Under the pieces are notes generated by a model. The model searched no databases. It was not told the origin of the DNA and worked only from the letters and a program-made list of their open reading frames with translations. From JACMLD01 sp044227095 (GTDB lineage Bacteria > Bacteroidota > Bacteroidia > Chitinophagales > Chitinophagaceae): a stretch of DNA of 64,000 nt. Shown piece by piece: positions 25,401 to 33,356 of the stretch. The stretch covers positions 1,674,001 through 1,738,000 of the forward strand of contig JBGAFV010000001.1 in NCBI GenBank assembly GCA_044227095.1, read 5' to 3'. Both the position numbers and the translations under genes were made by a program. The first letter of the stretch is position 1, and each line of letters starts with the position of its first letter.

Positions 25401-26357
25401 CTCTTTTACTTTTTCAACTTCGTTCAGCACTTCATCATTGGTAAATCGTAATACATCAAAGCCTAGACGATTCAACGCTTCAGTTCGCTCTGCGTCGGAG
25501 ATAATCATGTCAGGAAGCTGGTGGTATAATCCATCAATCTCAATTATCATCTTATATTCTAAAGAAATAAAATCAGCAATAAACCGATCGATTATATGTT
25601 GCCGCCTGAATTTAATTCCATCCAATTGTTTATCTCTTAACTGTTGCCATAAAACATTTTCGGCAATGGTTGGATTTTTTCTGTGCGTAACAGCAAATTC
25701 TTTTATCGAATTGTAAAAAAACTTATCTCCTGTTTCAAAATAAACGCCATCGTGCGGTTTTAATTCTTTCAAAAGATCACTATAATCTTTTTTTTGCTCC
25801 GCTTTTGTAATTGCTTTTCCAATAGTAATTATGTCTTTGTGTTCACCCAATGCAAACCTGCTTTTATTTGAAGATGCATTTGCTTCGCGGGTTTCAAAGC
25901 CCTCCCTGTTGGGGAGGGTTTGGGTGGGGCCGGAAGGGCCGCTCTTTTCCATCAAATCCTCAATCATTCCCTCAAGCCCCATTTTTCTTCCATCATCCGG
26001 GCTATAAATTTTTGCGATGCCGTATTTGTGCAGTTCATTAATTTCCTGCGGAAGTATAGTACCGCCACCGCCGCCAAATATTTTTATATGGCCGCAACCA
26101 TTTTCATCCAGCAGGTCTTTCATGTACTTAAAAAATTCTACATGGCCGCCCTGGTAACTGGTAATGGCAATAGCATTTGCATCTTCTTCAATGGCACATT
26201 CCACAATCTCATGCACACTGCGGTTGTGGCCGAGGTGAATAATTTCTGCGCCTTTGCTTTGCAAAATTCGGCGCATAATATTTATAGCGGCATCATGCCC
26301 GTCAAACAAACTTGCTGCAGTAACAATTCTTAGCTTATCGGCTTTACTATCACTCAT
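22488..26357 (-). CDS. icmF: Fused acyl-CoA mutase (IcmF type) with in-frame DUF559 insert
   Basis: A 1289-residue adenosylcobalamin-dependent mutase fused to its G-protein chaperone, interconverting branched acyl-CoAs such as isobutyryl- and butyryl-CoA. Order: B12-binding domain about 8-138 (SLFDGHDAA with the base-off His21, FGGGGGT); short palindromic insert 138-171; native linker; DUF559 nuclease-like insert about 201-358; MeaB-like G domain from 359 (GTGGAGKSS P-loop at 365-373, ILESAGVGQSD, INKSDKAG); linker; mutase TIM barrel (PFTAGVFPLKREGEDPTRMFAGEGG, SISGYHIAEAGA). IcmF proteins are usually about 1,090-1,130 residues; the excess matches the two inserts. The frame is uninterrupted. 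Flux could be altered if the insert disturbs coupling between B12 and G domains. Confidence 0.93.
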   Translation of the reverse strand: MSDSKADKLRIVTAASLFDGHDAAINIMRRILQSKGAEIIHLGHNRSVHEIVECAIEEDANAIAITSYQGGHVEFFKYMKDLLDENGCGHIKIFGGGGGTILPQEINELHKYGIAKIYSPDDGRKMGLEGMIEDLMEKSGPSGPTQTLPNREGFETREANASSNKSRFALGEHKDIITIGKAITKAEQKKDYSDLLKELKPHDGVYFETGDKFFYNSIKEFAVTHRKNPTIAENVLWQQLRDKQLDGIKFRRQHIIDRFIADFISLEYKMIIEIDGLYHQLPDMIISDAERTEALNRLGFDVLRFTNDEVLNEVEKVKEKIKIEITASNEKSLALTDNESTQKESGLTQVPPLGGFRGAVLGITGTGGAGKSSVTDEIVRRFLQTFTDKTIAVISVDPSKKKTGGALLGDRIRMNAISHPRAYMRSLATRDDNTAVSSAMHDAIAICKEAAFDFIILESAGVGQSDASIIDYCDISLYVMTPEYGAASQLEKINMLDYADIICINKSDKAGALDALADVRKQYKRSHALWSAKDDTLPVIATAANKFNDDGVNSLFNLLLHTIKEKKEIDWGNYTPSFVNDKEDANTIIPSKRIRYLSEIADNNRDYDKLVKEQAAVATKLYQLNGAVEMVKQSGNNTVIEALQQQINFYEGQLNPVSRKLIQKWPEKIRAYQEDYYQYAVRDKTIRQPMFTKSLSGLRIPKVVLPKYKDWGDVLAWQAQENVPGRFPFTAGVFPLKREGEDPTRMFAGEGGPERTNRRFHYVSVDQPAKRLSTAFDSVTLYGEDPAKRPDIYGKVGNSGVSIATVDDAKKLYSGFDLCDAKTSVSMTINGPAPMLLAFFMNAAIDQQCEKYIEEKGLWAEVENIRKKKFAHLEQPVYYNPSSPERLPDGNNGLGLRLLGLSGDEVLPTEVYTSIKAYTLQQVRGTVQADILKEDQAQNTCIFSTEFALKLMGDVQSYFIDNKVRNFYSVSISGYHIAEAGANPITQLAFTLSNGFTYIEYYLSRGMHIDDFAPNLSFFFSNGMDAEYSVIGRVARRIWAKAMKYTYKANKRSQMLKYHIQTSGRSLHAQEIDFNDIRTTLQALYAIYDNCNSLHTNAYDEAITTPTEESVRRAMAIQLIINRELGTAFTENFIQGSFVLEALTDLVEEAVLAEFDRISERGGVLGAMERMYQRNKIQEESLHYESMKHSGELPVVGVNTFLNKKGSPTIVPAEVIRSTKEEKDQQIHNLSAFHKRNEQQAAEKLKQLKKAAISNENLFAELMETVKYCSLGEITHALYEVGGQYRRSM
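25284..25757 (-). mobile_element. DUF559 nuclease-like cassette inserted in frame in icmF
   Basis: Residues about 201-358 of the mutase are foreign to the family. They read as a complete DUF559 (Vsr-like PD-(D/E)xK) domain: NPTIAENVLWQQLRDKQLDG, IKFRRQH, FIADF (Asp262), IIEIDGLYH (Glu273, Asp275, His279), LGFDVLRFTNDEVL. The 3' end is a GC-rich palindrome, TCCCCCC (25293-25299) / GGGGGGA (25303-25309), translated as PPLGGFRG and joined directly to the native VLGITGTGG. From memory, free-standing DUF559 genes in Bacteroidota often end in similar palindrome-derived tails. Mobility is inference; boundaries are approximate. Confidence 0.7.
25845..25946 (-). repeat. Short GC-rich palindromic insert within icmF
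   Basis: CCCTCCC (25900-25906) and GGGAGGG (25912-25918) form a hairpin followed by TTTGGGTGGGGC and the palindrome GGCCGGAAGGGCC. On the coding strand it is translated as GPSGPTQTLPNREGFETREA at about residues 140-160, just after the B12 domain. It resembles the repetitive palindromes found between genes in many Bacteroidota and is absent from the usual IcmF linker. Confidence 0.7.
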
Positions 26358-26569
26358 AAAATATAGCGTTCAATCAAAAGTACAATATTTACACCGATAT
26401 ATTAACACTTGTTAGTTTGATGATTTCCTTTTGGAACCAGACGATTGAATTACTATTTAGCATCCTTGCGTCGCACTCTTCAGCAATAGAAATTCTATTG
26501 AACACTTTCTCATTTACCACATTCTTGCAGTTTTTATTTACATTTAATAATTGCTATAGCAAAAAACTT

Positions 26570-27550
26570 ATGGACACCCCTCTATTTGAAAAACTGCAAG
26601 CCCAGGAATTAATCAGCGCTGCATCGCTTGAAAAAGTAAAAACAACAGAGAAGAACAAACTCTTTTCCCTGCATTGGGAATTAAGGACGATTCTTTATCT
26701 CGGTGTATTATTATTAAGCGGCGGCCTCGGCGTATTGGTCTACAAGAACATTGACACCATTGGTCATACCGCTATTTTAATTTTTATAGCAGCAATAAGT
26801 GCAGGTGGCTTTGTGTATTGCTTCAAAAATAAATTGCCTTTCTCCACTGGCAAAGTAGAAGCCCCTAATGCATTCTTCGATTATATTTTATTGCTGGCTT
26901 GTCTCAGCTTTGTAACATTTATCGGTTATCTGCAATACCAGTATCATTTTTTTGGCGAGCGATATGGCCTGGTAACATTTATACCAATGCTGGTACTTTT
27001 TTTCTGCGCTTATTATTTTGATCACCTCGGTATATTAAGCCTTGCCATTACCAGCCTGTGTGCATGGGCAGGTATAACAGTTACCCCAACACGCATTTTG
27101 CGGGACAATGATTTTAACAGCAGCAATATCATTTTTACAGGTATTGTACTGGGCATTGGCCTTATAGCAGCAGCGGCACTCACACAGCGCCGCGGGTTTA
27201 AACCGCATTTTGCTTTTACTTATACCAATTTCGGCATGAACATTTTGTTCATCAGTGTATTGGCGGCAATGTTCCAGTTTAATAACATTTACTTTTTATG
27301 GTTCCTTGCGTTGCTGGGTGTTGCCTTTTATTTTTATAAAGAAGCATTGCGCACCAAATCATTTTATTTCTTACTAATGCTCACATTGTATGCATACATC
27401 GGTTTAAGTTATGTTGTTATCCGCCTGTTGTTCTATACACTAAACACAGATATAGGCGGCGTTTATCTTGCGCTAATGTATTTTATTGCAACTGGTGTAT
27501 TGCTGGTTTTATTCTTAATAAGGATGAACAAAAAAATAAAATCTTTATGA
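26570..27550 (+). CDS. DUF2157-like polytopic membrane protein
   Basis: A 326-residue protein with a short cytoplasmic head (MDTPLFEKLQAQELISAASL) and about nine hydrophobic helices. The head followed by HWELRTILYLGVLLLSGGLG resembles DUF2157 membrane proteins. ATG 26570 is preferred because the upstream stretch contains a dispersed repeat word (TTGCGTCGCAC at 26466). It overlaps the next gene by 4 bp (ATGA), indicating translational coupling. Function unknown. Confidence 0.75.
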   Translation: MDTPLFEKLQAQELISAASLEKVKTTEKNKLFSLHWELRTILYLGVLLLSGGLGVLVYKNIDTIGHTAILIFIAAISAGGFVYCFKNKLPFSTGKVEAPNAFFDYILLLACLSFVTFIGYLQYQYHFFGERYGLVTFIPMLVLFFCAYYFDHLGILSLAITSLCAWAGITVTPTRILRDNDFNSSNIIFTGIVLGIGLIAAAALTQRRGFKPHFAFTYTNFGMNILFISVLAAMFQFNNIYFLWFLALLGVAFYFYKEALRTKSFYFLLMLTLYAYIGLSYVVIRLLFYTLNTDIGGVYLALMYFIATGVLLVLFLIRMNKKIKSL

Positions 27551-28713
27551 TTGCTTATAATAATGAATGGCTAAATAACCTGCTGGTGCGCAATGAAGCA
27601 GTCGAAGCAAACGATAAACATTGCATCAGCAAAGAAGAACTGGAGCAGGTATACAATGCTTATCCGGTAAAATTTTATACGCCAAATATTTTTGTGCGCA
27701 TTGGCTTGTTCATTCTTACCTGCATTATTGTAATATTCAGCCTCGGCCTTTTATCGCTTGTATTTCTTTCAGCCATGGACAGTGAAAAAGGGCTTGGCGT
27801 GTCAATTATCTTTTTTGGCTTTCTTATTTATGCTGCGCTGGAGTTTATGGTAAACAAAAATCATTTTAGATCTGGTGTTGATGATGCGCTGATGTGGGTA
27901 GCCGCAATTAATATCGTTAGCGGGTTTAATATAATAGCAGACATGGGAGGTTTTACAAATTCGCTTTTAATATTTGCTATTGCTTTCGTTTTATTTTTAC
28001 GATATACTAATGCAGTTATGGCCTGCATTGCATCGCTGGCTTTTTTAGCGGTTATCTTTTTTATTGTTATAAGGTTTGGCGAGATAGCAAAAGCCATTAC
28101 TCCGTTTGTTATAATGATTGTAGCTGCGCTTGTTTACTTTTTTGTGCGGCAACAATTAAAATCGGGAGAAAGAAAATTGTATGAAACCGGTTTATTGCTA
28201 ATATCTGTTGCTATGCTGGTTTGTTTTTATGCGGCAGGAAATTATTTTATAGTAAGAGAAGCCAGCATTGCCATGTTTGATCTGCAATTAAAGGAAGGCG
28301 AAAGCATTCCTTTTGCCTGGTTGTTCTGGATATTTACCATTTTCATACCCATAATTTATATTGCCAGGGGCATACAGAAGAAAGACGCCGTTTTATTAAG
28401 AGTAGGATTACTGCTAATAGCTGCTGTGGTTTTTACAATTCGTTATTACTATCACCTGATACCTGCAGAACTGGCTATGGTGCTTGGCGGCATTGTCTTT
28501 ATTGTTCTTGCTTATGCGTTAATAAAATATTTGCATGAGCCCAAATACGGCTTTACGTACAAAGAGCAGAACGATAAATTTTTTATGGACAAGCTGCATA
28601 TAGAAAGTATTGTAATTGCAGAAACATTTACCGGTCCGGCAAAACCTGCAGACAGTGGTACACAATTTGGCGGCGGCACTGGTTTGGGCGGGGGCGCCAC
28701 AGGCGAATTTTAG
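27547..28713 (+). CDS. Polytopic membrane protein with Gly-rich tail
   Basis: A 388-residue protein with about ten hydrophobic segments, a cytoplasmic N-terminus with KEELEQVYNAYPVKFYTP, and a soluble C-terminus ending in GGGTGLGGGATGEF. It is translationally coupled to the preceding membrane gene and similar in build, so the two likely form one complex. The pair resembles DUF2157/DUF4401-type neighbours, but the second assignment is weak. Function unknown. Confidence 0.72.
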   Translation: MIAYNNEWLNNLLVRNEAVEANDKHCISKEELEQVYNAYPVKFYTPNIFVRIGLFILTCIIVIFSLGLLSLVFLSAMDSEKGLGVSIIFFGFLIYAALEFMVNKNHFRSGVDDALMWVAAINIVSGFNIIADMGGFTNSLLIFAIAFVLFLRYTNAVMACIASLAFLAVIFFIVIRFGEIAKAITPFVIMIVAALVYFFVRQQLKSGERKLYETGLLLISVAMLVCFYAAGNYFIVREASIAMFDLQLKEGESIPFAWLFWIFTIFIPIIYIARGIQKKDAVLLRVGLLLIAAVVFTIRYYYHLIPAELAMVLGGIVFIVLAYALIKYLHEPKYGFTYKEQNDKFFMDKLHIESIVIAETFTGPAKPADSGTQFGGGTGLGGGATGEF

Positions 28714-28818
28714 CGCCTAAATTTTTCCAATAGCTATCCGGATCCTGCCAATGGCTCAATGCGAGGCGATCGGCGTTTTTATTTTGTATTTTTAAGAGCA
28801 TATAAACGCCTACTTGGT

Positions 28819-29793
28819 ATGCCCCTCATACAATCAACACTACCATCCAAAATTTTTGGCAGGATAATGCTTTTCCTGTGCATTTGTTTTTTCTTCTGCT
28901 TTTCAACTAATGCGCAAACTTCCCCCTTATTTGATGCTGTTAAGAACAACGATCTCTCAACGCTGAAATCTTTGCTCGATAAAAAAATAAATGCGAATGT
29001 ATATGATGACGACAGCGATCATATACTAATGTACGCTGCATTTTATGCTTCTGCAGATTGTATGGAGCTGCTCATTAACAACGGCGCCAATGTAAATGCA
29101 GTCAACAAAACACTTGAAACACCATTGATGTGGTGCAATCACGATTTACAAAAAACCAAATTGCTACTACAGCATGGTGCTAATGTAAATGCAATAGCAG
29201 CATCCGGCAATACAGCTTTATTAGTGGCTTGCGTAGGTGCGGGACAGTATGAAATAGTAAAGTTTCTGCTCGATAATGGCGCAGATCCTTTTGCAATAAA
29301 CAATAAAGGACAAACAGCATTATTTCGTACAGCCACTTTTGGCGATACTGCTACGGCGCGGATGTTAGTGAACAAAGGCATAGACATTAACGCAAAAACA
29401 TTAAACAAAGAAACTGCAATGGAAACAGCCACCGTGAACGAGAATAAAGAAATGCTGTACTGGTTGTTGAATAACGGTGCCAGCCCTAATATTTCCGATG
29501 CATATGATGCTCTGCCTTTAACTTATGCAGGTGTATTTAATGACGAAAATGTTGTAAAAGCCCTGCTTGAAAAAACAACGGATCTGAATTGTTTGGATAT
29601 TGATGGCATTACACCTTTAATGTGGGCATGCTTTAATGAGCATAGTAATCCCGGTATTATTAAACTCTTACTTGCTAAAGGGGCTTTGGTAAACCTGAGA
29701 GATAAAAAAGGCCAAACTGCATTAGGATGGGCTTTAAAAAAAGGGAATACTGAAACAGTTGCGATTTTGAAAAAAGCAGGTGCGCAGCAATAA
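28819..29793 (+). CDS. Exported ankyrin-repeat protein
   Basis: About 324 residues: a hydrophobic signal segment (IMLFLCICFFFCFSTNAQ) then eight or so ankyrin repeats, recognisable by ELLINNGANVNAVN, KLLLQHGANVNAIA, KFLLDNGADPFAIN, MLVNKGIDINAKT and IKLLLAKGALVNLRD. ATG 28819 is chosen; ATG 28867 is also possible and starts right at the hydrophobic segment. Ankyrin repeats bind partner proteins. The gene lies 26 bp before a c-type haem/cyclase-fold gene with which, in other phyla, ankyrin repeats are fused, so the products are likely partners in the periplasm. Confidence 0.85.
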   Translation: MPLIQSTLPSKIFGRIMLFLCICFFFCFSTNAQTSPLFDAVKNNDLSTLKSLLDKKINANVYDDDSDHILMYAAFYASADCMELLINNGANVNAVNKTLETPLMWCNHDLQKTKLLLQHGANVNAIAASGNTALLVACVGAGQYEIVKFLLDNGADPFAINNKGQTALFRTATFGDTATARMLVNKGIDINAKTLNKETAMETATVNENKEMLYWLLNNGASPNISDAYDALPLTYAGVFNDENVVKALLEKTTDLNCLDIDGITPLMWACFNEHSNPGIIKLLLAKGALVNLRDKKGQTALGWALKKGNTETVAILKKAGAQQ

Positions 29794-29819
29794 AATAGTT
29801 AATCTTCAATTCTTCTGCA

Positions 29820-30839
29820 ATGAAAAAGTTATTGATCATTCTTATTATCAGCACTTGCATAGTAGCGTTTAAACCTGCTGATGATAATAAAGCAAAAGAA
29901 ACAGCTGCGGCCATTAATAAAAGCCTTCCATTACTGCAGAGCAGCAGTCATACTTTTTTAATTAATGCGGGTGGTTGTCATTCTTGTCATGGACAAGGGC
30001 TTGGGCTTTTATCGTTTGCACTTGCAAAAGAAAAAGGTTTTGCGGTAGAAGATGTGTTTGTAAACGAAGCTATTGATAGCATCTGTCACCACAAACCACG
30101 CCAGCGGGCAATAAGTCTGCAGAATGATGATCCTGTTGCAATAGTAATGAGCGGTAATTATGATATGTGGGGATTATCTGCTAACGGGTATAAACCAACC
30201 AAAGAAATAGAATTACTGGCGGTGAATATTATGCGCAGACAAAATAAAAATGGCTCATGGGTTAGTCCAAATTTTAGGCCGCCGCTGGAGTATTATTCAT
30301 TTACAGCTACAGCACTGTCTGCAAAAAATATTCAGTATTATACTCCGTCAGTTTTTAAAAGTGAAGTAGCATTGCGGGTAAACAAAGCACGTGAATGGTT
30401 GATGAAAACCGTTGCAGAGACTAACGAGGAAAAAGTTTTTCAATTACTAGGCCTTGTTTGGACAAATGCCGATAAAAACTTTATTAAGCAGCAGGCAGAT
30501 AAATTATTGGCAACACAGCGCAAAGACGGGGGCTGGTCGCAATTGGATTCTTTAAAATCTGATGCATATGCTACCGGCCAGAGTTTATATGCTTTGTACC
30601 AATGTGGCGCATTATCAGCCACAAGCCATGCTTACCAGGCTGGTACAGATTTTCTGCTGCAAACGCAATATGAAGATGGATCGTGGAGGGTTATAAGCCG
30701 CACATACCCCGGCGTTCCTTTTGTAAACAGTGGATTTCCTCACGGCGATGATCAGTTTATTTCTGCTGCAGGTTCTAACTGGGCTACTATGGCATTGCTG
30801 TTAGGCGCTGCAAATAATAAAAGCTTATCGAAGAATTAA
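29820..30839 (+). CDS. Exported CxxCH haem protein with terpene-cyclase-like alpha-barrel
   Basis: A 339-residue protein with a signal peptide (MKKLLIILIISTCIVAF), a single haem-attachment motif GCHSCH near residue 53, and an alpha/alpha barrel with QW-like repeats: RRQNKNGSWVSPNFRPP, ATQRKDGGWSQL, then SDAYATGQSLYAL, QTQYEDGSWRVISR and SGFPHGDDQFISAAGSNWAT. The latter resemble squalene-cyclase-fold proteins of Acidobacteria and Verrucomicrobia in which this module is fused to ankyrin repeats. It lacks the DxDD cyclase acid, so terpene cyclisation is unlikely. Periplasmic redox or sensing function is possible but unproved. Confidence 0.8.
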   Translation: MKKLLIILIISTCIVAFKPADDNKAKETAAAINKSLPLLQSSSHTFLINAGGCHSCHGQGLGLLSFALAKEKGFAVEDVFVNEAIDSICHHKPRQRAISLQNDDPVAIVMSGNYDMWGLSANGYKPTKEIELLAVNIMRRQNKNGSWVSPNFRPPLEYYSFTATALSAKNIQYYTPSVFKSEVALRVNKAREWLMKTVAETNEEKVFQLLGLVWTNADKNFIKQQADKLLATQRKDGGWSQLDSLKSDAYATGQSLYALYQCGALSATSHAYQAGTDFLLQTQYEDGSWRVISRTYPGVPFVNSGFPHGDDQFISAAGSNWATMALLLGAANNKSLSKN

Positions 30840-30863
30840 ATTTCAACGCTGACGATTTTCTTC

Positions 30864-31132
30864 AACGATATATTTCCAAGCTTATATCGTTAATTCAAAC
30901 ATAACTGTAAGCCAACTTTTATATTTTCTTAGTCGACGTATTTCTAAGCCTGAAAGGCTTAATTCATAATAGCCGCAGGTTTTAACCTGCGGATGAAAAA
31001 TATAAATTTATTGCAACCCTGAAGGGGTTGAATTTCGAAATTGATTTATTCAACCCCTTCAGGGTTGTTGGTAATATTTATTGTAGTCCCCGGATTTTAT
31101 CCGGGGCTATTATTATAATGCCCTTTCAGGGC
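30864..31132. repeat. Array of seven intergenic palindromes
   Basis: Perfect or near-perfect palindromes in order: AACGATATA/TATATCGTT (30864-30891), AAGCC-TGAAA-GGCTT (30946-30960), CCGCAGGTTTTAACCTGCGG (30973-30992), CAACCCTGAAGGGGTTG (31014-31030) and its exact reverse complement (31051-31067), CCCCGGATTTTATCCGGGG (31088-31106), GCCCTTTCAGGGC (31120-31132). They differ in sequence, so this is a cluster of distinct REP-like elements. The rest of the 480-bp gap (to 31319) shows no gene. Confidence 0.88.
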
Positions 31133-31319
31133 TTGTGCTCTTTAATCAATAGCGGCTGTTAATATAGTTTGGTGTTTGTATAAAAACCTCAGTTGCCATA
31201 TGTACAACTGATAAACTGAGCGTAGCAAGGATGATCCCATAAAATACCAAAGCCGGCAACAATATTTCTAAACATCTTTTAAGCAAACGCATTATTTTGC
31301 ATGTACTAAATCATGCTGT

Positions 31320-33356
31320 ATGCAGAAACGATTGTTTGTATCATTACTATCTTTATTTGCTTCTGGTTTGTTATTGGCGCAGGATCCATGGAAAATCACA
31401 TCCACACAAATTGATCCATCGCATTATTATGGCATCACCGTTGCCAATGGCATGATTGGTATTGTAAGTTCTCCGGAACCATTTAAAATAAAAGATGTAG
31501 TGCTGGCAGGTGCGTATGATTTATATGGTCGCGGAAGGGTAAGCAATTTCCTGCGCAGTTTTAACCTGCTAAACATGAACCTGAATATAGATGGAAGCCG
31601 GGTATCCAGCAGCAATGCCACAAATTTTAAGCAGGAACTGGATATGCGTCATGCTTCTTTTACGGGCTCATTTGATTATACAGACAAAGCTTCTGTTAGT
31701 TATACTTATTATTCCCTTCGTCAGTTGCCGTATACAGTGTTGATGGATGTTGTTATTACCGCAAAAAAAGACATTACCATTGGCGGCGAAAGCGTAATGG
31801 AAGCACCCGATGCTTTAAAAGATGTTCAGAATTATTACAATGAAATTGACAGGCCGCATGTTGTAATCAGCTTGCTTACATCTTCAGCTAAAAGTCCAAC
31901 AGGAAAACTGTTGATGTGTGCATCCAATACTTTTTTATTTAGCGAACCGCATGGCCAGGAACCTCGTGTTATTCATGAAATGTGGGACAATAACATGCAC
32001 CTCATGAAGTTTGCAAGAAAAATTAAAGCAGGAGAAACCTATCGTTTTTCTGTTGCAGGTTCTTCTATTACTTCTGCGCATCACGATGATCCACTCAATG
32101 AAGCAGAACGCTTAACCATTTATGCAAAGCTGGAAGGAAGGGATCGGTTACTACAATTTCACAACAAAGCGTGGGATGAATTATGGAAGAGCGATATAAC
32201 TATAGAAGGAGATCCGCAAAGTCAGCAAGACATTCACAGCATGATGTATCATTTGTATTCTTTTGTACGGGAAGGAACGGCTTTATCGCCTTCGCCAATG
32301 GGTTTAAGCGGTCTTGGTTATAACGGCCATGTTTTCTGGGATACAGAATTATGGATGTACCCGGGCTTGCTGGTGCTGCACCCCGAACTTGGAAAAAGCA
32401 TGGTGGAATACCGTTATGAAAGATTGGAAGCAGCAAAGAAAAACGCTTTTGGCAAAGGGTTTAAAGGTGCTATGTACCCATGGGAAAGTGCAGGCACTGG
32501 CGTAGAAGAAACACCGGTTTGGGCATTGAGCGGCCCGTTTGAACATCATATTACTGCAGATGTAGGGCTTGCTGCGTGGAGTTACTATTGTGTTACACAA
32601 GACAAGGTCTGGCTAAAAGAAAAAGGCTGGCCGGTATTATCTGCTATTGCAGATTTTTGGGCAAGCCGCGTAGAAAGAAACGGCCCGGGTAAATATGATA
32701 TTAAAAATGTAGTAGCCGCAGATGAATGGGCGGAGAACGTAGATAATAATGCGTTTACCAATGCAGCCGCCAAAGCTGTTTTGCAGCATGCAACAGAAGC
32801 CGCAAAAATTTTAGGTGTAGCGGCAGATCCGGATTGGATGAATGTTGCCAATAACATTCCCATATTAAAAACTGAAAATGGCGTTACCAGCGAATATGAA
32901 GGATACGACGGACGTGGCATCAAACAGGCCGACGTAAACCTGCTGGCTTATCCTTTAAAAGAAATTACCGATCCCAAACAGATAAGGAAAGACCTGGAGT
33001 TTTATGAAACCCGCGTACCAAATGAAGGTACGCCTGCTATGACGCAGGCCGTGTTTACTACATTATATGCCCGCCTCGGCGATGGCGACAAAGCCTACCA
33101 TTTTTTCCAGGATGCTTATTTGCCCAATCTTAATCCGCCGTTAAGGGTAATAGCAGAAACAAAGGGCGGCACCAATCCTTATTTTTCTACAGGCGCCGGC
33201 GGAATTTTGCAAAGCATATTAATGGGTTTCGGTGGATTGGAAATTACTTCCAAAGGCATTGTGCAGTTGCCATCGGCCCTGCCAAAAAAATGGAAAAGCC
33301 TTACCATAACCGGCATTGGTGTAGAAAAGAAAACATTTACGGTAAAGGCAAAGTAA
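31320..33356 (+). CDS. Exported GH65-family glycosidase/phosphorylase
   Basis: A 678-residue protein with a signal peptide (SLFASGLLLAQ). The N-terminal beta-sandwich (GITVANGMIGIVSS) and (alpha/alpha)6 barrel with GHVFWDTELWMYPGLLVLHPE, MYPWESAGTG, HHITADVGLAAW and AADEWAENVDNNAFTN (catalytic Glu region) match GH65, which includes maltose/kojibiose phosphorylases, trehalases and the ATHL1 glucosyl-galactosyl-hydroxylysine glucosidase. Being exported, it is more likely a hydrolase than a phosphorylase. The product would feed glucose to the cell. Upstream is the palindrome array; no receptor is adjacent. Confidence 0.87.
   Translation: MQKRLFVSLLSLFASGLLLAQDPWKITSTQIDPSHYYGITVANGMIGIVSSPEPFKIKDVVLAGAYDLYGRGRVSNFLRSFNLLNMNLNIDGSRVSSSNATNFKQELDMRHASFTGSFDYTDKASVSYTYYSLRQLPYTVLMDVVITAKKDITIGGESVMEAPDALKDVQNYYNEIDRPHVVISLLTSSAKSPTGKLLMCASNTFLFSEPHGQEPRVIHEMWDNNMHLMKFARKIKAGETYRFSVAGSSITSAHHDDPLNEAERLTIYAKLEGRDRLLQFHNKAWDELWKSDITIEGDPQSQQDIHSMMYHLYSFVREGTALSPSPMGLSGLGYNGHVFWDTELWMYPGLLVLHPELGKSMVEYRYERLEAAKKNAFGKGFKGAMYPWESAGTGVEETPVWALSGPFEHHITADVGLAAWSYYCVTQDKVWLKEKGWPVLSAIADFWASRVERNGPGKYDIKNVVAADEWAENVDNNAFTNAAAKAVLQHATEAAKILGVAADPDWMNVANNIPILKTENGVTSEYEGYDGRGIKQADVNLLAYPLKEITDPKQIRKDLEFYETRVPNEGTPAMTQAVFTTLYARLGDGDKAYHFFQDAYLPNLNPPLRVIAETKGGTNPYFSTGAGGILQSILMGFGGLEITSKGIVQLPSALPKKWKSLTITGIGVEKKTFTVKAK

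Noticed and set aside
25108..25716. Plus-strand 202-residue frame antisense to icmF
   Set aside because: It is a shadow of the minus-strand mutase and DUF559 codons and shows no domain of its own.
25284..25757. Intein interpretation of the insert in icmF
   Set aside because: There is no Cys/Ser at the left junction, no terminal His-Asn followed by Cys/Ser/Thr, and no Hint-domain motifs; the content is a DUF559 domain and a palindrome.
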